Source: Aeromonas enteropelogenes (GTDB taxonomy: Bacteria; Pseudomonadota; Gammaproteobacteria; Enterobacterales; Aeromonadaceae). Taken from it: a DNA stretch of 51,640 bases. The notes beneath the pieces are model-generated. The model made no database searches. It was given only the letters and a program-made list of their open reading frames with translations, and was not told where the DNA came from. Shown here in pieces: positions 35,722-45,458 of the stretch. The stretch's first letter is position 1, and each line of letters starts with the position of its first letter. A program made the translations under genes and the position numbers. The DNA is taken from assembly GCF_000819845.1 (NCBI RefSeq), contig NZ_CDCG01000041.1:1-51640 (forward strand), written 5' to 3'.

Positions 35722-36693
35722 ATGTCAACAGCCGGGCTAAGGATCTTGGTGGTGGAGGACGAAGCCGTTTTTCGCCACTCGCTAGTGAGCTATCTCATGG
35801 GGGATGGGGCGACCGTTTTCCAGGCCGAGGATGGTATCGAAGGGCTGTCGGCTGCAGCGCTTTATCATCCCGATGTGGTGCTCTGTGATCTGAACATGCC
35901 TAATATGGATGGCCATGAGGTGATCGCCTGTCTTTCGGCTCGCAGCCCGGATATTCCGGTGATCGTGATCTCGGCCCAGAGCACCATGGAGGCGGTAGCT
36001 GCTGCCCTGCGTGCCGGTGCCCGGGATTACCTGATCAAGCCGCTCGACAATTATGTCCAGCTCGAGCGCAGTATTTCCGAGTGTCTGCACGGCAGTGTCG
36101 CACGCAGTCCACAGCTGGAACTGATGGGTCATGTCGACTACTTTCGGGCTCACGACAGGGCGGCGACCCGCCTGCTGGCGGGTCTCAAGTCGCCGGGTGT
36201 GCAGGAGTGGGGCCCTTGGCAGGTAACCTTCAAGGGGAGGGGGGCGCTGTTTCTCTCCGACACCTTCAAGGTGGCGGACAAGCTGTTGATGCTGATCATC
36301 GAATTGCCGGTGGCGGGGGCAGATGCGGCGTTTTGCGGTGCCCTGGTGCGTTCTTTGATGAACGTGCCTTACCGTCAGTTTCAGCGCGAGGAGAGTCAGT
36401 TGCTGGATCAGCCGCACAGGCTGCTCGACTACCTCAATCACCAGCTGATGGAGTCCGGCCTGCACCACTCGCTGGCCATGGCGGCCCTGCTCTTCGATCA
36501 GGAAGATGGTCTGGTCTTTGCCAATGCCGGGTTGACCTCCCCTCATTGGTTGATGCGAGCCGGCGGTTTGCCCCTGGGGCTGATGCGCAGCAGTCGCTAT
36601 GCCTTGCACAGGCGCAGCTGGCACGAACCGTTCGAGCTGCAATTTCGCAACGAGAGTGGCTGCTCACTTCAGGTGCAGGTTCATCATCACTGA
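35722..36693 (+). CDS. rssB: RssB-like response regulator
   Basis: The 323-residue protein has an N-terminal receiver domain (VVEDEAVFRHSLVS near residue 10; phosphoacceptor Asp in VLCDLNMPNMDG, about residue 57; Lys in LIKPLDN, about 107) and a degenerate PP2C-type C-terminal domain. That combination fits RssB/SprE, which delivers the stationary-phase sigma factor RpoS to ClpXP protease. In Escherichia coli rssB lies beside galU; here galU is about 1.7 kb away with a peptide transporter between. ATG 35722 starts just before the receiver domain. Confidence 0.85.
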   Translation: MSTAGLRILVVEDEAVFRHSLVSYLMGDGATVFQAEDGIEGLSAAALYHPDVVLCDLNMPNMDGHEVIACLSARSPDIPVIVISAQSTMEAVAAALRAGARDYLIKPLDNYVQLERSISECLHGSVARSPQLELMGHVDYFRAHDRAATRLLAGLKSPGVQEWGPWQVTFKGRGALFLSDTFKVADKLLMLIIELPVAGADAAFCGALVRSLMNVPYRQFQREESQLLDQPHRLLDYLNHQLMESGLHHSLAMAALLFDQEDGLVFANAGLTSPHWLMRAGGLPLGLMRSSRYALHRRSWHEPFELQFRNESGCSLQVQVHHH

Positions 36694-36716
36694 GTGAAAG
36701 CGCGCTTGCTCCAATA

Positions 36717-36746
36717 AAAGAGGGCGTCCCGTGGGACGCCCTCTTT
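36717..36746. terminator. Bidirectional terminator, rssB / dtp
   Basis: A perfect 14-bp stem (AAAGAGGGCGTCCC / GGGACGCCCTCTTT) with a two-base loop between convergent genes. Confidence 0.93.
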
Positions 36747-36766
36747 ACTTGCGTGATGCCAGCCTG

Positions 36767-38164
36767 TCAGGCAGTGGCAGATTGCAGTTTCTCGTCGCTT
36801 GTGTGCGGCTCTTTGGCCGGGCCTTCGGCGCCATGCATCCAGTAGACCAGGCGGTTGGCCATGGCCAGCAGGATCAGGGCACTGATGATGGCCGCAAGCG
36901 CGATACCACCGAAGATGGCCAAGGGACCGGACTCGCCAATAAAGGAACCGATAAGGCCGGCTGCGTAGTTGGCAACCGCGATGAAGCCAAGCCAGGCACC
37001 CATCATCAGGGAGGCCAGGCGCAGCGGAGCCAGCTTGGTCACCATGGAGAGGCCGATCGGAGAGAGGCAGAGTTCGCCCAGGGTGTGGAACAGGTAGGCT
37101 CCCACCAGCCAGAACATGGAGGTCTTGACGCTCTGATCACCGCCCTGCTCCAACACGGCACCCACCATGAACAGGAAGCCGATGGCCAGGAACAACAGAC
37201 CCATGGCGAACTTGACCGGCGAGTTCGGCTCTTTTTTGCCGAGCTTGACCCAGATGGCAGCTACGATCGGTGCCAGGGTGATGATGAAGAAGGGGTTCAG
37301 GGACTGGAACCAGGCGGTCGGCACTTCGAAGCCACCGATCATCCGGTCAGTGTACTCCTGGGTGTAGAGGTTCATCAGACCACCGGCCTGCTCGAAGCCA
37401 GCCCAGAAGATGATGGTGAACAGGCCCAGCACCAGGATAACCTTGATGCGATCCACTTCCTGCTTGGTCAGCGGGGCCTTCTGTCCCTTGTCGCGCAGGG
37501 CGGCTGCGCGCTTGGCGGCAGGGATGCGGCCGATATCACCGAGGAAGCGTTGGGCCAGGGTTGCCTGCAACACCAGGGAGATCAGCATGCCGATACCGGC
37601 GCCGACGAAGGCAGCTTGCCAGCCATAGGCTGTGGCAGCGGCACCGCAGATCACGCCGGTCAGCAGGGAGCCCAGATTGATCCCCATGTAGAAGATGGTG
37701 AAGGCACCATCACGGCGGTGATCACCCTCTTCATAGAGGTCGCCCACCATGGTGGAGATGTTCGGCTTGAACAGGCCGTTACCGATGATCAGCAGAGCCA
37801 GACCGGCGTAGAAGACGGTTACCACCTGATCCGGGAACATGCTGTGCGGCAGTGCCAGCGTGAATTGGCCGAGCGCCATCAGGACGGCGCCGATCAGAAT
37901 GGCGCGGCGTTGCCCCAGGAAGGTGTCAGCCAGCCAGCCACCGATGAGCGGAGTGATATAAACCAGACCGGTATAGATACCGTAGAGCTTGAGGGCATCT
38001 GCCTGATTCCAGCCCAGACCACCGTTGGCAGTCAGGTCGGTCAGATAGAGTACCAGTACGGCACGCATGCCGTAGTAGGAGAATCTCTCCCACAGTTCGG
38101 TACTAAAGAGCAAAAAAAGCCCTTTAGGGTGACCTAAAAAGGTCCCTTTTGACGGGTTATTCAT
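36767..38164 (-). CDS. POT/PTR2-family proton-dependent peptide transporter (Dtp-like)
   Basis: The 465-residue membrane protein has about fourteen helices and the POT signatures: the ExxERFSYYGMRAVL motif (LWERFSYYGMRAVLVLYL, about residues 24-41), GNGLFKPNIS (about 130-139) and a later FYMGINLGSLL (about 158-168). These proteins import di- and tripeptides with protons. ATG 38164 is chosen, with AGGTGG nearby; GTG 38176 would add four residues. The gene is transcribed in the same direction as galU, which lies upstream with its own terminator, so it has its own promoter. Confidence 0.92.
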   Translation of the reverse strand: MNNPSKGTFLGHPKGLFLLFSTELWERFSYYGMRAVLVLYLTDLTANGGLGWNQADALKLYGIYTGLVYITPLIGGWLADTFLGQRRAILIGAVLMALGQFTLALPHSMFPDQVVTVFYAGLALLIIGNGLFKPNISTMVGDLYEEGDHRRDGAFTIFYMGINLGSLLTGVICGAAATAYGWQAAFVGAGIGMLISLVLQATLAQRFLGDIGRIPAAKRAAALRDKGQKAPLTKQEVDRIKVILVLGLFTIIFWAGFEQAGGLMNLYTQEYTDRMIGGFEVPTAWFQSLNPFFIITLAPIVAAIWVKLGKKEPNSPVKFAMGLLFLAIGFLFMVGAVLEQGGDQSVKTSMFWLVGAYLFHTLGELCLSPIGLSMVTKLAPLRLASLMMGAWLGFIAVANYAAGLIGSFIGESGPLAIFGGIALAAIISALILLAMANRLVYWMHGAEGPAKEPHTSDEKLQSATA

Positions 38165-38318
38165 TGGAACTTCCACCTGTGTCTTATATTTTTTTAAGTT
38201 TTTTATGCAAGGGCGAGAAACACGCCTTAATCCTTATAGAACATGCGTAGATAAATTACAACATTATGATTTGATGGGGTTTTATTTATCAAAGATTGAG
38301 AAAGTGTTGCTGAAATGA

Positions 38319-38346
38319 AAAAGGAGCATCGTTTGATGCTCCTTTA
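38319..38346 (-). terminator. Terminator of galU
   Basis: AAAGGAGCATC / GATGCTCCTTT with a GTTT loop; the minus strand continues with CTTTTTC. Confidence 0.88.
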
Positions 38347-38377
38347 ATTTGTCTGTAGATAAGAGATTTATCAGCGA

Positions 38378-39289
38378 TTACAACTGCTTGACGAACTGCT
38401 TCAGCCAGCCGATGAATTCGCCGTCCAGTTCGTGATGGCGTACGGCATATTCCACATTCGCCTTCATATAGCCCAATTTGCTGCCGCAATCGTGGCTCTT
38501 GCCCTTCATGAAGTAGGCGTTGACCTGTTCGCGCTCCATCAGCATGGCGATGGCGTCGGTCAGCTGGATCTCGTCGCCGGCACCGGCCGGGGTTTTTTCC
38601 AGCAGCGGCCAGATGTTGGCAGAGAGTACATAACGGCCGACCACGGCCAGGTTGGAAGGGGCCTCGTCACGGGGCGGTTTCTCGACGATGGCCTGCATCG
38701 GCAGTGACATGCCAGCACTCAGCTCTTCACCCTTGATATCGGCGATGCCGTATTTGTCCACTTCGCTTTCGGGAACCGCTTCCACCATGATCTGGCTGAT
38801 CTGGTTCTCTTCGAACATGTGCACCATCTCGGTCAGGTTGTCCTGTTTCGGGTCGCTGGCGGCCTCGTCGATCAGCACGTCCGGCAACAGCACGGCGAAG
38901 GGGTTGTCTCCGATCAGCGGACGGGCGCAGAGCACTGCATGGCCCAGGCCTTTGGCCTCGCCCTGGCGCACGTGCATGATGGTGACGTCCTTGGGACAGA
39001 TCTGTTGCACCTCTTCCAGCAGTTGACGCTTGACCCGCTTCTCGAGGGTCGCCTCCAGTTCGAAGCTCTTGTCGAAGTGGTTTTCGATGGAGTTCTTGCT
39101 GGAGTGGGTGACCAGCACAATCTCCTTGATACCGGCCGCGATCGCCTCACGTACCACGTACTGGATCAGGGGCTTGTCGACCACCGGCAGCATCTCTTTC
39201 GGGATGGCCTTGGTGGCTGGCAGCATGCGGGTGCCCAGACCGGCTACCGGCAGCACGGCCTTGCGAACAACGAGAGGTGTCTTTTTCAT
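38378..39289 (-). CDS. galU: UTP-glucose-1-phosphate uridylyltransferase GalU
   Basis: GalU makes UDP-glucose for LPS, capsule and galactose use. The 303-residue protein has [20 protein letters not shown] (about residues 14-33), the nucleotidyltransferase signature with the catalytic Arg and Lys, then [13 protein letters not shown], and [20 protein letters not shown] (about 195-214) and [10 protein letters not shown] (about 240). The length is standard. Confidence 0.96.
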   Translation of the reverse strand: MKKTPLVVRKAVLPVAGLGTRMLPATKAIPKEMLPVVDKPLIQYVVREAIAAGIKEIVLVTHSSKNSIENHFDKSFELEATLEKRVKRQLLEEVQQICPKDVTIMHVRQGEAKGLGHAVLCARPLIGDNPFAVLLPDVLIDEAASDPKQDNLTEMVHMFEENQISQIMVEAVPESEVDKYGIADIKGEELSAGMSLPMQAIVEKPPRDEAPSNLAVVGRYVLSANIWPLLEKTPAGAGDEIQLTDAIAMLMEREQVNAYFMKGKSHDCGSKLGYMKANVEYAVRHHELDGEFIGWLKQFVKQL

Positions 39290-39340
39290 GGAGAGGTGTC
39301 CAGGAGGAATAAAGTGGGGTCATGATACCCGAAGAAAAAT

Positions 39341-39361
39341 GGGGCAGCCATAAGCCGCCCC
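39341..39361 (-). terminator. Weak terminator after the ComEA-like gene
   Basis: GGGGCAGC / GCCGCCCC with one mismatch, followed on the minus strand by ATTTTTC. Confidence 0.55.
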
Positions 39362-39384
39362 GTTTGTAGCTTTTTCATCGGACG

Positions 39385-39705
39385 TTATTTGACCATCATC
39401 ATATCCCTGTTGGCTTCCAGCGTGGCCGGGCCGATCCCCGTGACATCTGCCAATTGATCTACAGAGGTAAATTTCCCCTGTTTCTCACGATATTCGAGGA
39501 TGGCCTGAGCCTTCTTCTCGCCAATACCCTTGAGGGTAGTGAGCTCGGCCAGGGTGGCCGTATTGAGGTTGAGTTTGCCACTCTCCTTGGCGGCGGTTGT
39601 GGTAGTGGTTTGCTTGGTCTGCGTCTGTTCGGCTGCCAGCGAGGGCTGGCTGAACAGGGGCAGGGTTGAGAGCAACATCACGGCGGCGAACTTGTGTATC
39701 TGCAT
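39385..39705 (-). CDS. ComEA-like helix-hairpin-helix DNA-binding protein
   Basis: The 106-residue protein has a signal peptide (MQIHKFAAVMLLSTLPLF to about SLAA), a Thr/Gln-rich linker, and two helix-hairpin-helix motifs (LNLNTATLAELTTLKGIGEK, about residues 45-64; VDQLADVTGIGPATLEAN, about 82-99). ComEA proteins bind incoming DNA in the periplasm during natural transformation. Small ComEA-like proteins are common in Vibrio and Aeromonas. ATG 39705 is preceded by GGAAG. The open frame extends upstream but without a comparable start. Confidence 0.85.
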   Translation of the reverse strand: MQIHKFAAVMLLSTLPLFSQPSLAAEQTQTKQTTTTTAAKESGKLNLNTATLAELTTLKGIGEKKAQAILEYREKQGKFTSVDQLADVTGIGPATLEANRDMMMVK

Positions 39706-40015
39706 TTTGCTTCTTCCTTCAATGACTGTTTGTATCAGCATATTGATAGATAGCGCAGCAGTAGAATGCGTCACTGTGATAAATGACAGCGGAGTTATCC
39801 AGCACCCTTTTTGAAGGTTTGCTATAAGCGTTCTGGAAGTTGCCTGATATTGATTTAACTGACTAATTTCAATCTGTTTTTACTGAAGCTCTTGAATTTG
39901 AATTATTGGGATCCATATTAATCCCTTGCGAGTATTCATGAGGCAGCAAATACGGGGTTTCACTGGTGGAAATAAGCGTTGTTGGTATCTTTCACTGGTT
40001 GTCAAAAGAGAACCA
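39706..40015. other. Gene-free AT-rich region
   Basis: About 310 bases, noticeably more AT-rich than the flanks, with no frame or RNA motif that I can support. It should contain the promoter of the ComEA-like gene (minus strand). Confidence 0.4.
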
Positions 40016-40050
40016 ATAAAAAAGGCTGCCCACCTTGGGTGAGCAGCCTT
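40016..40050 (-). terminator. Terminator of ackA-pta
   Basis: AAGGCTGC..ACC / GGGT..GCAGCCTT, followed by a T-run on the minus strand. Confidence 0.88.
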
Positions 40051-40079
40051 AATGATCGGTTTTTTCAGAGGGCGGACGA

Positions 40080-42233
40080 TTACTCGGCCTGAGCCGCCTG
40101 AATACCGGTCAGGGCGATGGTGTAGACGATGTCGTCCACCAGGGCGCCACGGGACAGGTCGTTGACCGGCTTGCGCATGCCTTGCAGCATGGGGCCGATG
40201 GAGACCAGCTCGGCGGAGCGCTGTACCGCCTTGTAGGTGGTGTTGCCGGTGTTCAGATCCGGGAACACAAACACGGTGGCCTTGCCGGCAACCGGGGAGT
40301 TCGGCGCCTTGGACTTGGCCACGTTCTCCATGATGGCTGCGTCGTACTGCAGCGGGCCGTCGATGATGAGGTCGGGGCGCTTGGCCTTGGCCAGCTCGGT
40401 CGCTTCACGCACTTTCTCTACGTCGGCGCCGGCGCCAGAGGTACCGGTGGAGTAGGAGATCATGGCCACACGCGGCTCGATGCCGAAGGCGGCAGCGGAG
40501 TCGGCGGACTGGATGGCGATCTCGGCCAACTGCTCGGCAGTGGGATCCGGGTTGATCGCGCAGTCACCGTAGACCAGCACCTGATCCGGCAGCAGCATGA
40601 AGAAGATGGAGGAGATCAGGGAAGAACCCGGAGCGGTCTTGATGATCTGCATCGGGGGACGGATGGTGTTGGCAGTGGTGTGCACCGCGCCGGATACCAG
40701 GCCGTCCACTTCGTTACGCTCCAGCATCATGGTGCCCAGCACCACGTTGTCTTCCAGCTGCTCGCGGGCAACCACTTCGGTCATGCCCTTGTTCTTGCGC
40801 AGCTCGACCAGACGGGCCACATAGCGCTCGCGCACCGCGGCGGCATCAATGATTTCGACGCGGTCGGTCAGCACTACGCCCTGCTGTTCGGCGACACGAC
40901 GGATCTCTTCCGGGTTACCCAGCAGTACCGGACGGGCGATGCCACGTTCGGCACAGATGGCAGCAGCCTTGATGGTACGCGGCTCTTCCCCTTCCGGCAG
41001 CACGACGCGCTTGTTGGCCTGACGGGCCAACTCGGTCAGCTGATAACGGAAAGCCGGCGGGCTCAGGCGACGGGAACGGGTGGAGCTGACGGTCAGAGAC
41101 TCGATCCAGTGCTTGTCGATGTGGCCGGCCACGTAGTCTTGTACCAGCTCGATACGCTCGCGGTCATCTTCCGGAATATCGACGTTGAAGTTCTGCAGGC
41201 TGACGGCGGTCTGCCAGGTGTTGGTACCGGTGATCATGATCGGCAGGCCGGTGGCCATGGCCTGTTGGCACAGGGCCATCACCTGGGGTTCCGGGTGATA
41301 GTTGCCGGTCAGCAGCAGGGCACCCAGCTTGACGCCGTTCATGGCGGACAGGCAGGCGGAGACGATGACGTCGGAGCGGTCGCCGGAGGTCACCAGCAGG
41401 CTGCCCGGGCGGAAGTGCTCGATCATGTTGTGGATGGAGCGGGCGCAGAAGGTCACGGTTTGCAGACGACGGCTGTCCAGCTCGCCCTGGTGCAGGATCT
41501 TGGCGGCCAGGTGCTTGGCGAGGTCCTTGGCGCGCGGGGCGATCAGCTGGGTATTCCAGGGAATGCAGCCCAGGATGCGCAGCGGGCTCTTGCCAAAGAC
41601 CTGCAGCACTTCCAGGTTGTGGCCGGTGTCGGCGCCGTGGTGGTGCGCTTCGAACATCTCGGTCAGATCCGGGCGGGTCACGCCGTGCTCGTCAACCGGG
41701 GCGCCAACCTTGTTGATGACGCAGCCCACGATGCGCGGGTTGTTGACACCACCGAAGTTGGAGCAGGCCAGCTCGATGCGCTCTTTGAGCTTCTGGCTGG
41801 AGTCGTGGCCCGGGTGGGTAACGAACACCATGTCGGCGTCCAGCGCTTTGGCTACGTCGTAGTTCAGCTTGTTGGCAAACGGCTGCTTGTCGGTCGGCAC
41901 CATGCCTTCTACCACCAGCACTTCGGCCCCGCTCGCTTTCACGTGCTCTTCGAAGCGGGCCACGATCTCTTCCAGCAGGATGTCGGTGTTGCTGGTAGTG
42001 ATCATGTTCTCGGCGTAGGAGAGGGCGAACGGCTCGGGCGGATTGATGTTGGCAGCGGCGCGGATAACGGCGGTAGAACGCTCAGGACCGGTTTCACCCG
42101 GACGCGGCTGGGCGACCGGTTTGAAGAAGCTGACATTGACTCCGTGACGTTCCATGGCGCGAACCACGCCAAGACTCACAGACGTTACGCCGACACCAGT
42201 GCCGACCGGGATAAGCATAATAGTGCGTGCCAC
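40080..42233 (-). CDS. pta: Phosphate acetyltransferase Pta (long type)
   Basis: Pta interconverts acetyl-CoA and acetyl phosphate, working with AckA in acetate overflow and in acetyl-phosphate signalling. The 717-residue protein has an N-terminal P-loop-like BioD/DRTGG region ([20 protein letters not shown]) and the catalytic PTA_PTB domain in its last 330 residues (for example [21 protein letters not shown]). GTG 42233 is the likely start: AAGGGG lies six bases upstream and MARTIML aligns with Escherichia coli MSRIIML; an upstream ATG 42251 lacks a site. Confidence 0.95.
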   Translation of the reverse strand: MARTIMLIPVGTGVGVTSVSLGVVRAMERHGVNVSFFKPVAQPRPGETGPERSTAVIRAAANINPPEPFALSYAENMITTSNTDILLEEIVARFEEHVKASGAEVLVVEGMVPTDKQPFANKLNYDVAKALDADMVFVTHPGHDSSQKLKERIELACSNFGGVNNPRIVGCVINKVGAPVDEHGVTRPDLTEMFEAHHHGADTGHNLEVLQVFGKSPLRILGCIPWNTQLIAPRAKDLAKHLAAKILHQGELDSRRLQTVTFCARSIHNMIEHFRPGSLLVTSGDRSDVIVSACLSAMNGVKLGALLLTGNYHPEPQVMALCQQAMATGLPIMITGTNTWQTAVSLQNFNVDIPEDDRERIELVQDYVAGHIDKHWIESLTVSSTRSRRLSPPAFRYQLTELARQANKRVVLPEGEEPRTIKAAAICAERGIARPVLLGNPEEIRRVAEQQGVVLTDRVEIIDAAAVRERYVARLVELRKNKGMTEVVAREQLEDNVVLGTMMLERNEVDGLVSGAVHTTANTIRPPMQIIKTAPGSSLISSIFFMLLPDQVLVYGDCAINPDPTAEQLAEIAIQSADSAAAFGIEPRVAMISYSTGTSGAGADVEKVREATELAKAKRPDLIIDGPLQYDAAIMENVAKSKAPNSPVAGKATVFVFPDLNTGNTTYKAVQRSAELVSIGPMLQGMRKPVNDLSRGALVDDIVYTIALTGIQAAQAE

Positions 42234-42263
42234 TTTATACCCCTTGTTCATTTTTTGGGATCA

Positions 42264-42289
42264 GGAAAAGGCCGCCCGAGGGCGGCCTT
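42264..42289 (-). terminator. Intra-operon hairpin between ackA and pta
   Basis: AAGGCCGCCC / GGGCGGCCTT with a two-base spacer, then TTTTCC on the minus strand. It may be a leaky terminator that sets the ackA:pta ratio. Confidence 0.7.
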
Positions 42290-42303
42290 GCTTTACAGCG
42301 AAA

Positions 42304-43506
42304 TTAGGCGCCGACCAGTTCCAGCGCATCGTGGGCGATAACCCACTCTTCGTTGGTCGGGATAACCAGAGCCTTGGTGGAGCCAGCCTTGGTGATCTCG
42401 CCACCCTTGCCGAAGCGGGCAGCCAGGTTGGCGTCGTGGTCGACGTCAAAGCCCAGCAGGCCCAGTTTGCCCAGGGTGATTTCACGGATCGGGGCGGAGT
42501 TCTCACCGATACCACCGGTGAAGACCACAGCGTCCAGACGACCGTCCATGGCGGCGGCGTAGGCACCGATGTACTTGGCCAGGCGATAGCAGTAGACGTC
42601 CATGGCGCGCTTGGCTTCTTCCTTGCTGTCGTAGTTGTCTTCAACGAAACGGCAGTCGGAGGTCACTTCGGTCAGGCCCAGCAGGCCGGATTCCTTGGTC
42701 AGCATGGTGTTGATCTGCTCAACGCTCATGCCCAGCTTGTCATGCAGGAAGAAGATGATGGCCGGGTCCAGATCGCCGGAGCGGGTACCCATCACCAGGC
42801 CTTCCAGCGGGGTCAGACCCATGGAGGTGTCGACGGACTTGCCGTTCTTGATGGCACAGACGGAGCCGCCGTTGCCCAGGTGGCAGTTGATGATGTTCAG
42901 CTCTTCCACCGGCTTGTTCAGCTGCTTGGCAGCTTCCAGGCTGATGTAGTAGTGGCTGGTGCCGTGGGCGCCGTAGCGACGGATGCCGTTCTCTTTGTAG
43001 AGCTTGTACGGCAGGGCGTACAGGAAGGCCTCTTCCGGCATGGTCTGGTGGAAGGCGGTGTCGAACACGGCGACGTTCTTGTCGGCCAGGGCCGGGAACA
43101 CGCGACGGGCTTCACGAATACCGATCAGGTGCGCCGGGTTGTGCAGCGGTGCGTACGGTACGGCGGCTTCGATGCCGGCGATCACGTCGTCGCAGATCAC
43201 GACGGAGGAGGTGAAGCGCTCGCCACCGTGAACTACACGGTGACCGATGGCGATCAGGTTCTTGGCCAGTTCCGGATTGAGCGGCAGGATCTTGTTGACG
43301 ATGAAGTCCAGCGCTTCCTGGTGAGCAGCCCCGGCGCCCAGATCGGCATTGCCTTTCTCGCCGTTCAGTTTCCACTTGATACGTGCATCGTCGAGGTTGA
43401 AGCATTCGGCCAGGCCGGACAGCAGGTCATCACCGGTGGTTGCGTCAATGACGGCGAACTTCAGGGAAGAGCTGCCACAGTTAAGAACAAGAACCAGCTT
43501 ACTCAT
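42304..43506 (-). CDS. ackA: Acetate kinase AckA
   Basis: AckA transfers phosphate between acetyl phosphate and ADP. The 400-residue protein begins with the family signature [16 protein letters not shown] (about residues 4-19), has [10 protein letters not shown] (about 89-98), [19 protein letters not shown] (about 209-219), and [14 protein letters not shown] (about 328-341). It is the first gene of ackA-pta. Confidence 0.97.
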   Translation of the reverse strand: MSKLVLVLNCGSSSLKFAVIDATTGDDLLSGLAECFNLDDARIKWKLNGEKGNADLGAGAAHQEALDFIVNKILPLNPELAKNLIAIGHRVVHGGERFTSSVVICDDVIAGIEAAVPYAPLHNPAHLIGIREARRVFPALADKNVAVFDTAFHQTMPEEAFLYALPYKLYKENGIRRYGAHGTSHYYISLEAAKQLNKPVEELNIINCHLGNGGSVCAIKNGKSVDTSMGLTPLEGLVMGTRSGDLDPAIIFFLHDKLGMSVEQINTMLTKESGLLGLTEVTSDCRFVEDNYDSKEEAKRAMDVYCYRLAKYIGAYAAAMDGRLDAVVFTGGIGENSAPIREITLGKLGLLGFDVDHDANLAARFGKGGEITKAGSTKALVIPTNEEWVIAHDALELVGA

Positions 43507-43811
43507 GAATAAATCCTATCGCAGATTGGGTTGTGTAGGCGGATGGTGTTGGGCGCAGGGCGTCCAAAAACTTTCAACTTATCCTTATGAGGGTTGGCAA
43601 TCTGTTGCTTGCCCCTTGTATAGTGATACAAGACCCGGAGTCCAGACGTCCCTGACAGGCCAACAGCAAGGTGCGGTTGACGCAAAAATGGGCGTACAAA
43701 GGATAACCCGATTGTTGAAAAATAACAAAGTCATCCTCAACCTTTGTTACTTTGCATCAAAAAATGTCGAGGTTTTGCCGTCAGTGCGTTCAAAAAGCGC
43801 TCGGAGGTTCT
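43507..43811. promoter_or_regulatory. Divergent ackA/yfbV regulatory region
   Basis: These 305 bases lie between divergent genes and should hold both promoters. A perfect 8-bp inverted repeat (TAACAAAG / CTTTGTTA, spacer 11) lies at 43723-43749. I saw no gene in it. Confidence 0.5.
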
Positions 43812-44252
43812 ATGAGCATGAACATTTTTGGAACTAAGTTACAGCAAGGCCACCATTATATGACGCTTTGGCCTCGTCGTCCCGAGCTCAATTCGATGTT
43901 TCCGGAAAATCGGGTGATCAAGGCCACCGAGTTTGCCCTCAAGATCATCCCCGCGCTGGCGGTACTCAGCGTCATGCTGCAGTTCCAGTTTGGCGAGCAG
44001 CATTACTGGCCTTCCGTCATCACTTCCGTCCTGTTTCTGTTCAGCTTGCCATTGCAAGGATTCTACTGGCTCGGTAAACGCGCCGATACTCGTCTGCCCC
44101 CCTCGTTGGCCAGCTGGTATCGCGAGATCAACGGCAAAATGAATGAGCAGGGCGGGCGTCGCCAGCTGGTCGCACAACCCCGTTATGAAGAGCTGGCCGA
44201 TACCCTCAAGGCCGCCTTCCAGCAGTTGGATAAATCCTTCCTCTACGAATAA
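43812..44252 (+). CDS. yfbV: YfbV family (UPF0208) inner-membrane protein
   Basis: The 146-residue protein starts MSMNIFGTKLQQGHHYMTLW and has two membrane segments (IIPALAVLSVMLQF, about residues 44-57; VITSVLFLFSLPLQGFYWLG, about 71-90), as in YfbV. In Escherichia coli YfbV limits chromosomal interactions of the Ter region, and yfbV lies next to ackA-pta, as here. The start has GGAGG four bases upstream. Confidence 0.92.
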   Translation: MSMNIFGTKLQQGHHYMTLWPRRPELNSMFPENRVIKATEFALKIIPALAVLSVMLQFQFGEQHYWPSVITSVLFLFSLPLQGFYWLGKRADTRLPPSLASWYREINGKMNEQGGRRQLVAQPRYEELADTLKAAFQQLDKSFLYE

Positions 44253-44268
44253 TGCACAGCAAGCAAAA

Positions 44269-44296
44269 CAAAGGCGCCAAGGGCGCCTTTGTTTTT
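44269..44296. terminator. Terminator between yfbV and yfbU
   Basis: CAAAGGCGCC / GGCGCCTTTG with a three-base loop, then TTTTT; it lies between convergent genes. Confidence 0.9.
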
Positions 44297-44313
44297 GTTG
44301 GGCATATCGGTTA

Positions 44314-44814
44314 TCAGGCCGCCAACACCTTGCGGATCTCCTGGATGGAGAGCTTGTACTGGCGCGGGCACTGGCGCCACTCCACCAGCATGCGCTGGTA
44401 TTTGCCGCGCATGGCGATGTCGCTGGAGAGCTCGTCGCACGGGCACTTGAGCTCGGGGAAGCGCTTGTCCACCTCCAGCAGGAAGCAGACATAGTCCGCC
44501 AGCTCACGCTCCTGGCTGCGGCTGTAGCCGTTGAATTCCAGCCGGCTGGCAGCGATCTCGGCCTGCTCGGCAGCCTCCAGGTTGCCCCAGGAGATGGCCA
44601 GCGCGTGATGCAGTTCCAGGGTGTCGATCACCTCCTGGCAGGTGGCCTGATCCAGGTGGCCGAAGTGCTTCTCCAGCTCGAGAAGTTGCAGGCAGTAGCC
44701 GCGCTCAATGATGGTGCTGGCACGCTGATAGAAGGCTGCCTTTTCCGGATTGAGCTTGGCCAGGATTTCGTACTGGTTACTCAGGATCAAACGCTCTGCA
44801 TTACTGATGTTCAT
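44314..44814 (-). CDS. yfbU: YfbU family protein
   Basis: The 166-residue soluble protein matches YfbU: NAERLILSNQYEILAKLNP near residue 6, IIERGYCLQLLEL (about 34-46), and KYQRMLVEWRQCPRQYKLS (about 137-155). The biochemical role is unknown; overproduction has been linked to toxicity in Escherichia coli. ATG 44814 starts the alignable region. Confidence 0.92.
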   Translation of the reverse strand: MNISNAERLILSNQYEILAKLNPEKAAFYQRASTIIERGYCLQLLELEKHFGHLDQATCQEVIDTLELHHALAISWGNLEAAEQAEIAASRLEFNGYSRSQERELADYVCFLLEVDKRFPELKCPCDELSSDIAMRGKYQRMLVEWRQCPRQYKLSIQEIRKVLAA

Positions 44815-44938
44815 GGGATATCTCACTGGAAGATGACACTGGGGTCACGTTAACCCATATCTAGAATGAATTTTTTGATCTGGCGGGGCAGTTGGCGAGA
44901 AAAATGGTGCTAAATGCCGGGGCGGCCGAAAGCAATGA

Positions 44939-44956
44939 GGCCTGCGGTTGCAGGCC
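44939..44956 (-). terminator. Possible terminator of gcvR-bcp
   Basis: GGCCTGC / GCAGGCC around GGTT, 15 bases after the bcp stop; the T-tract on the minus strand is poor. Confidence 0.45.
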
Positions 44957-44970
44957 CCGAAGTGGGGGGA

Positions 44971-45435
44971 TTACCCCTTGAGGAATGCCAGTACCACCTG
45001 ATGGTGATCGCTGGTCTTGAACTTGGTGAAGTGATGGGCAACCTTGCCCTCTTCATCGATGAGGAAGCTCTGGCGATGGATGCCGTCATACTCCTTGCCC
45101 ATGAATTTCTTCGGACCCCAAACGCCGAAGGCGTCGGCCACGGCATGATCTTCGTCCGCCAGCAGGGTGAAGTTGAGCTGATCGCGTTCTTCAAATTTCT
45201 TCAACCGTTTGGCGCTGTCCGGGCTGATGCCGAGCACGACCACATTGAGAGCCGCCAGCTCGGCGTTGACGTCGCGCAGGCTGCAAGCCTGGGTGGTACA
45301 ACCCGGGGTCATCGCCTTGGGATAGAAATAGATCAGCACTTTCTTGCCGCGCAGATCGGTCAGGCGAACCGGGTTGCCATTCTGGTCCGGCAGGGTGAAA
45401 TCGGGGGCGGTGCTACCTGCTTGTAAGGGTTGCAT
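44971..45435 (-). CDS. bcp: Thioredoxin-dependent thiol peroxidase Bcp
   Basis: Bcp reduces peroxides with electrons from thioredoxin. The 154-residue peroxiredoxin has APDFTLPDQNG near residue 9 and the catalytic segment FYPKAMTPGCTTQACSLRD (about 37-55), where the peroxidatic Cys (PGCT) and a second Cys five residues later are present. It is 23 bases after gcvR in one operon, the conserved gcvR-bcp arrangement. Confidence 0.96.
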   Translation of the reverse strand: MQPLQAGSTAPDFTLPDQNGNPVRLTDLRGKKVLIYFYPKAMTPGCTTQACSLRDVNAELAALNVVVLGISPDSAKRLKKFEERDQLNFTLLADEDHAVADAFGVWGPKKFMGKEYDGIHRQSFLIDEEGKVAHHFTKFKTSDHHQVVLAFLKG

Positions 45436-45458
45436 GGGATCTCCTCGAATAAACGCCC

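Noticed and set aside
40182..42341. 719-codon open frame antisense to pta
   Set aside because: High-GC shadow frame; pta on the other strand has full-length homology and conserved motifs.
43747..43760. Fnr-like site TTACTTTGCATCAA before yfbV/ackA
   Set aside because: Only the right half matches TTGAT-N4-ATCAA; one half-site is too common to call.
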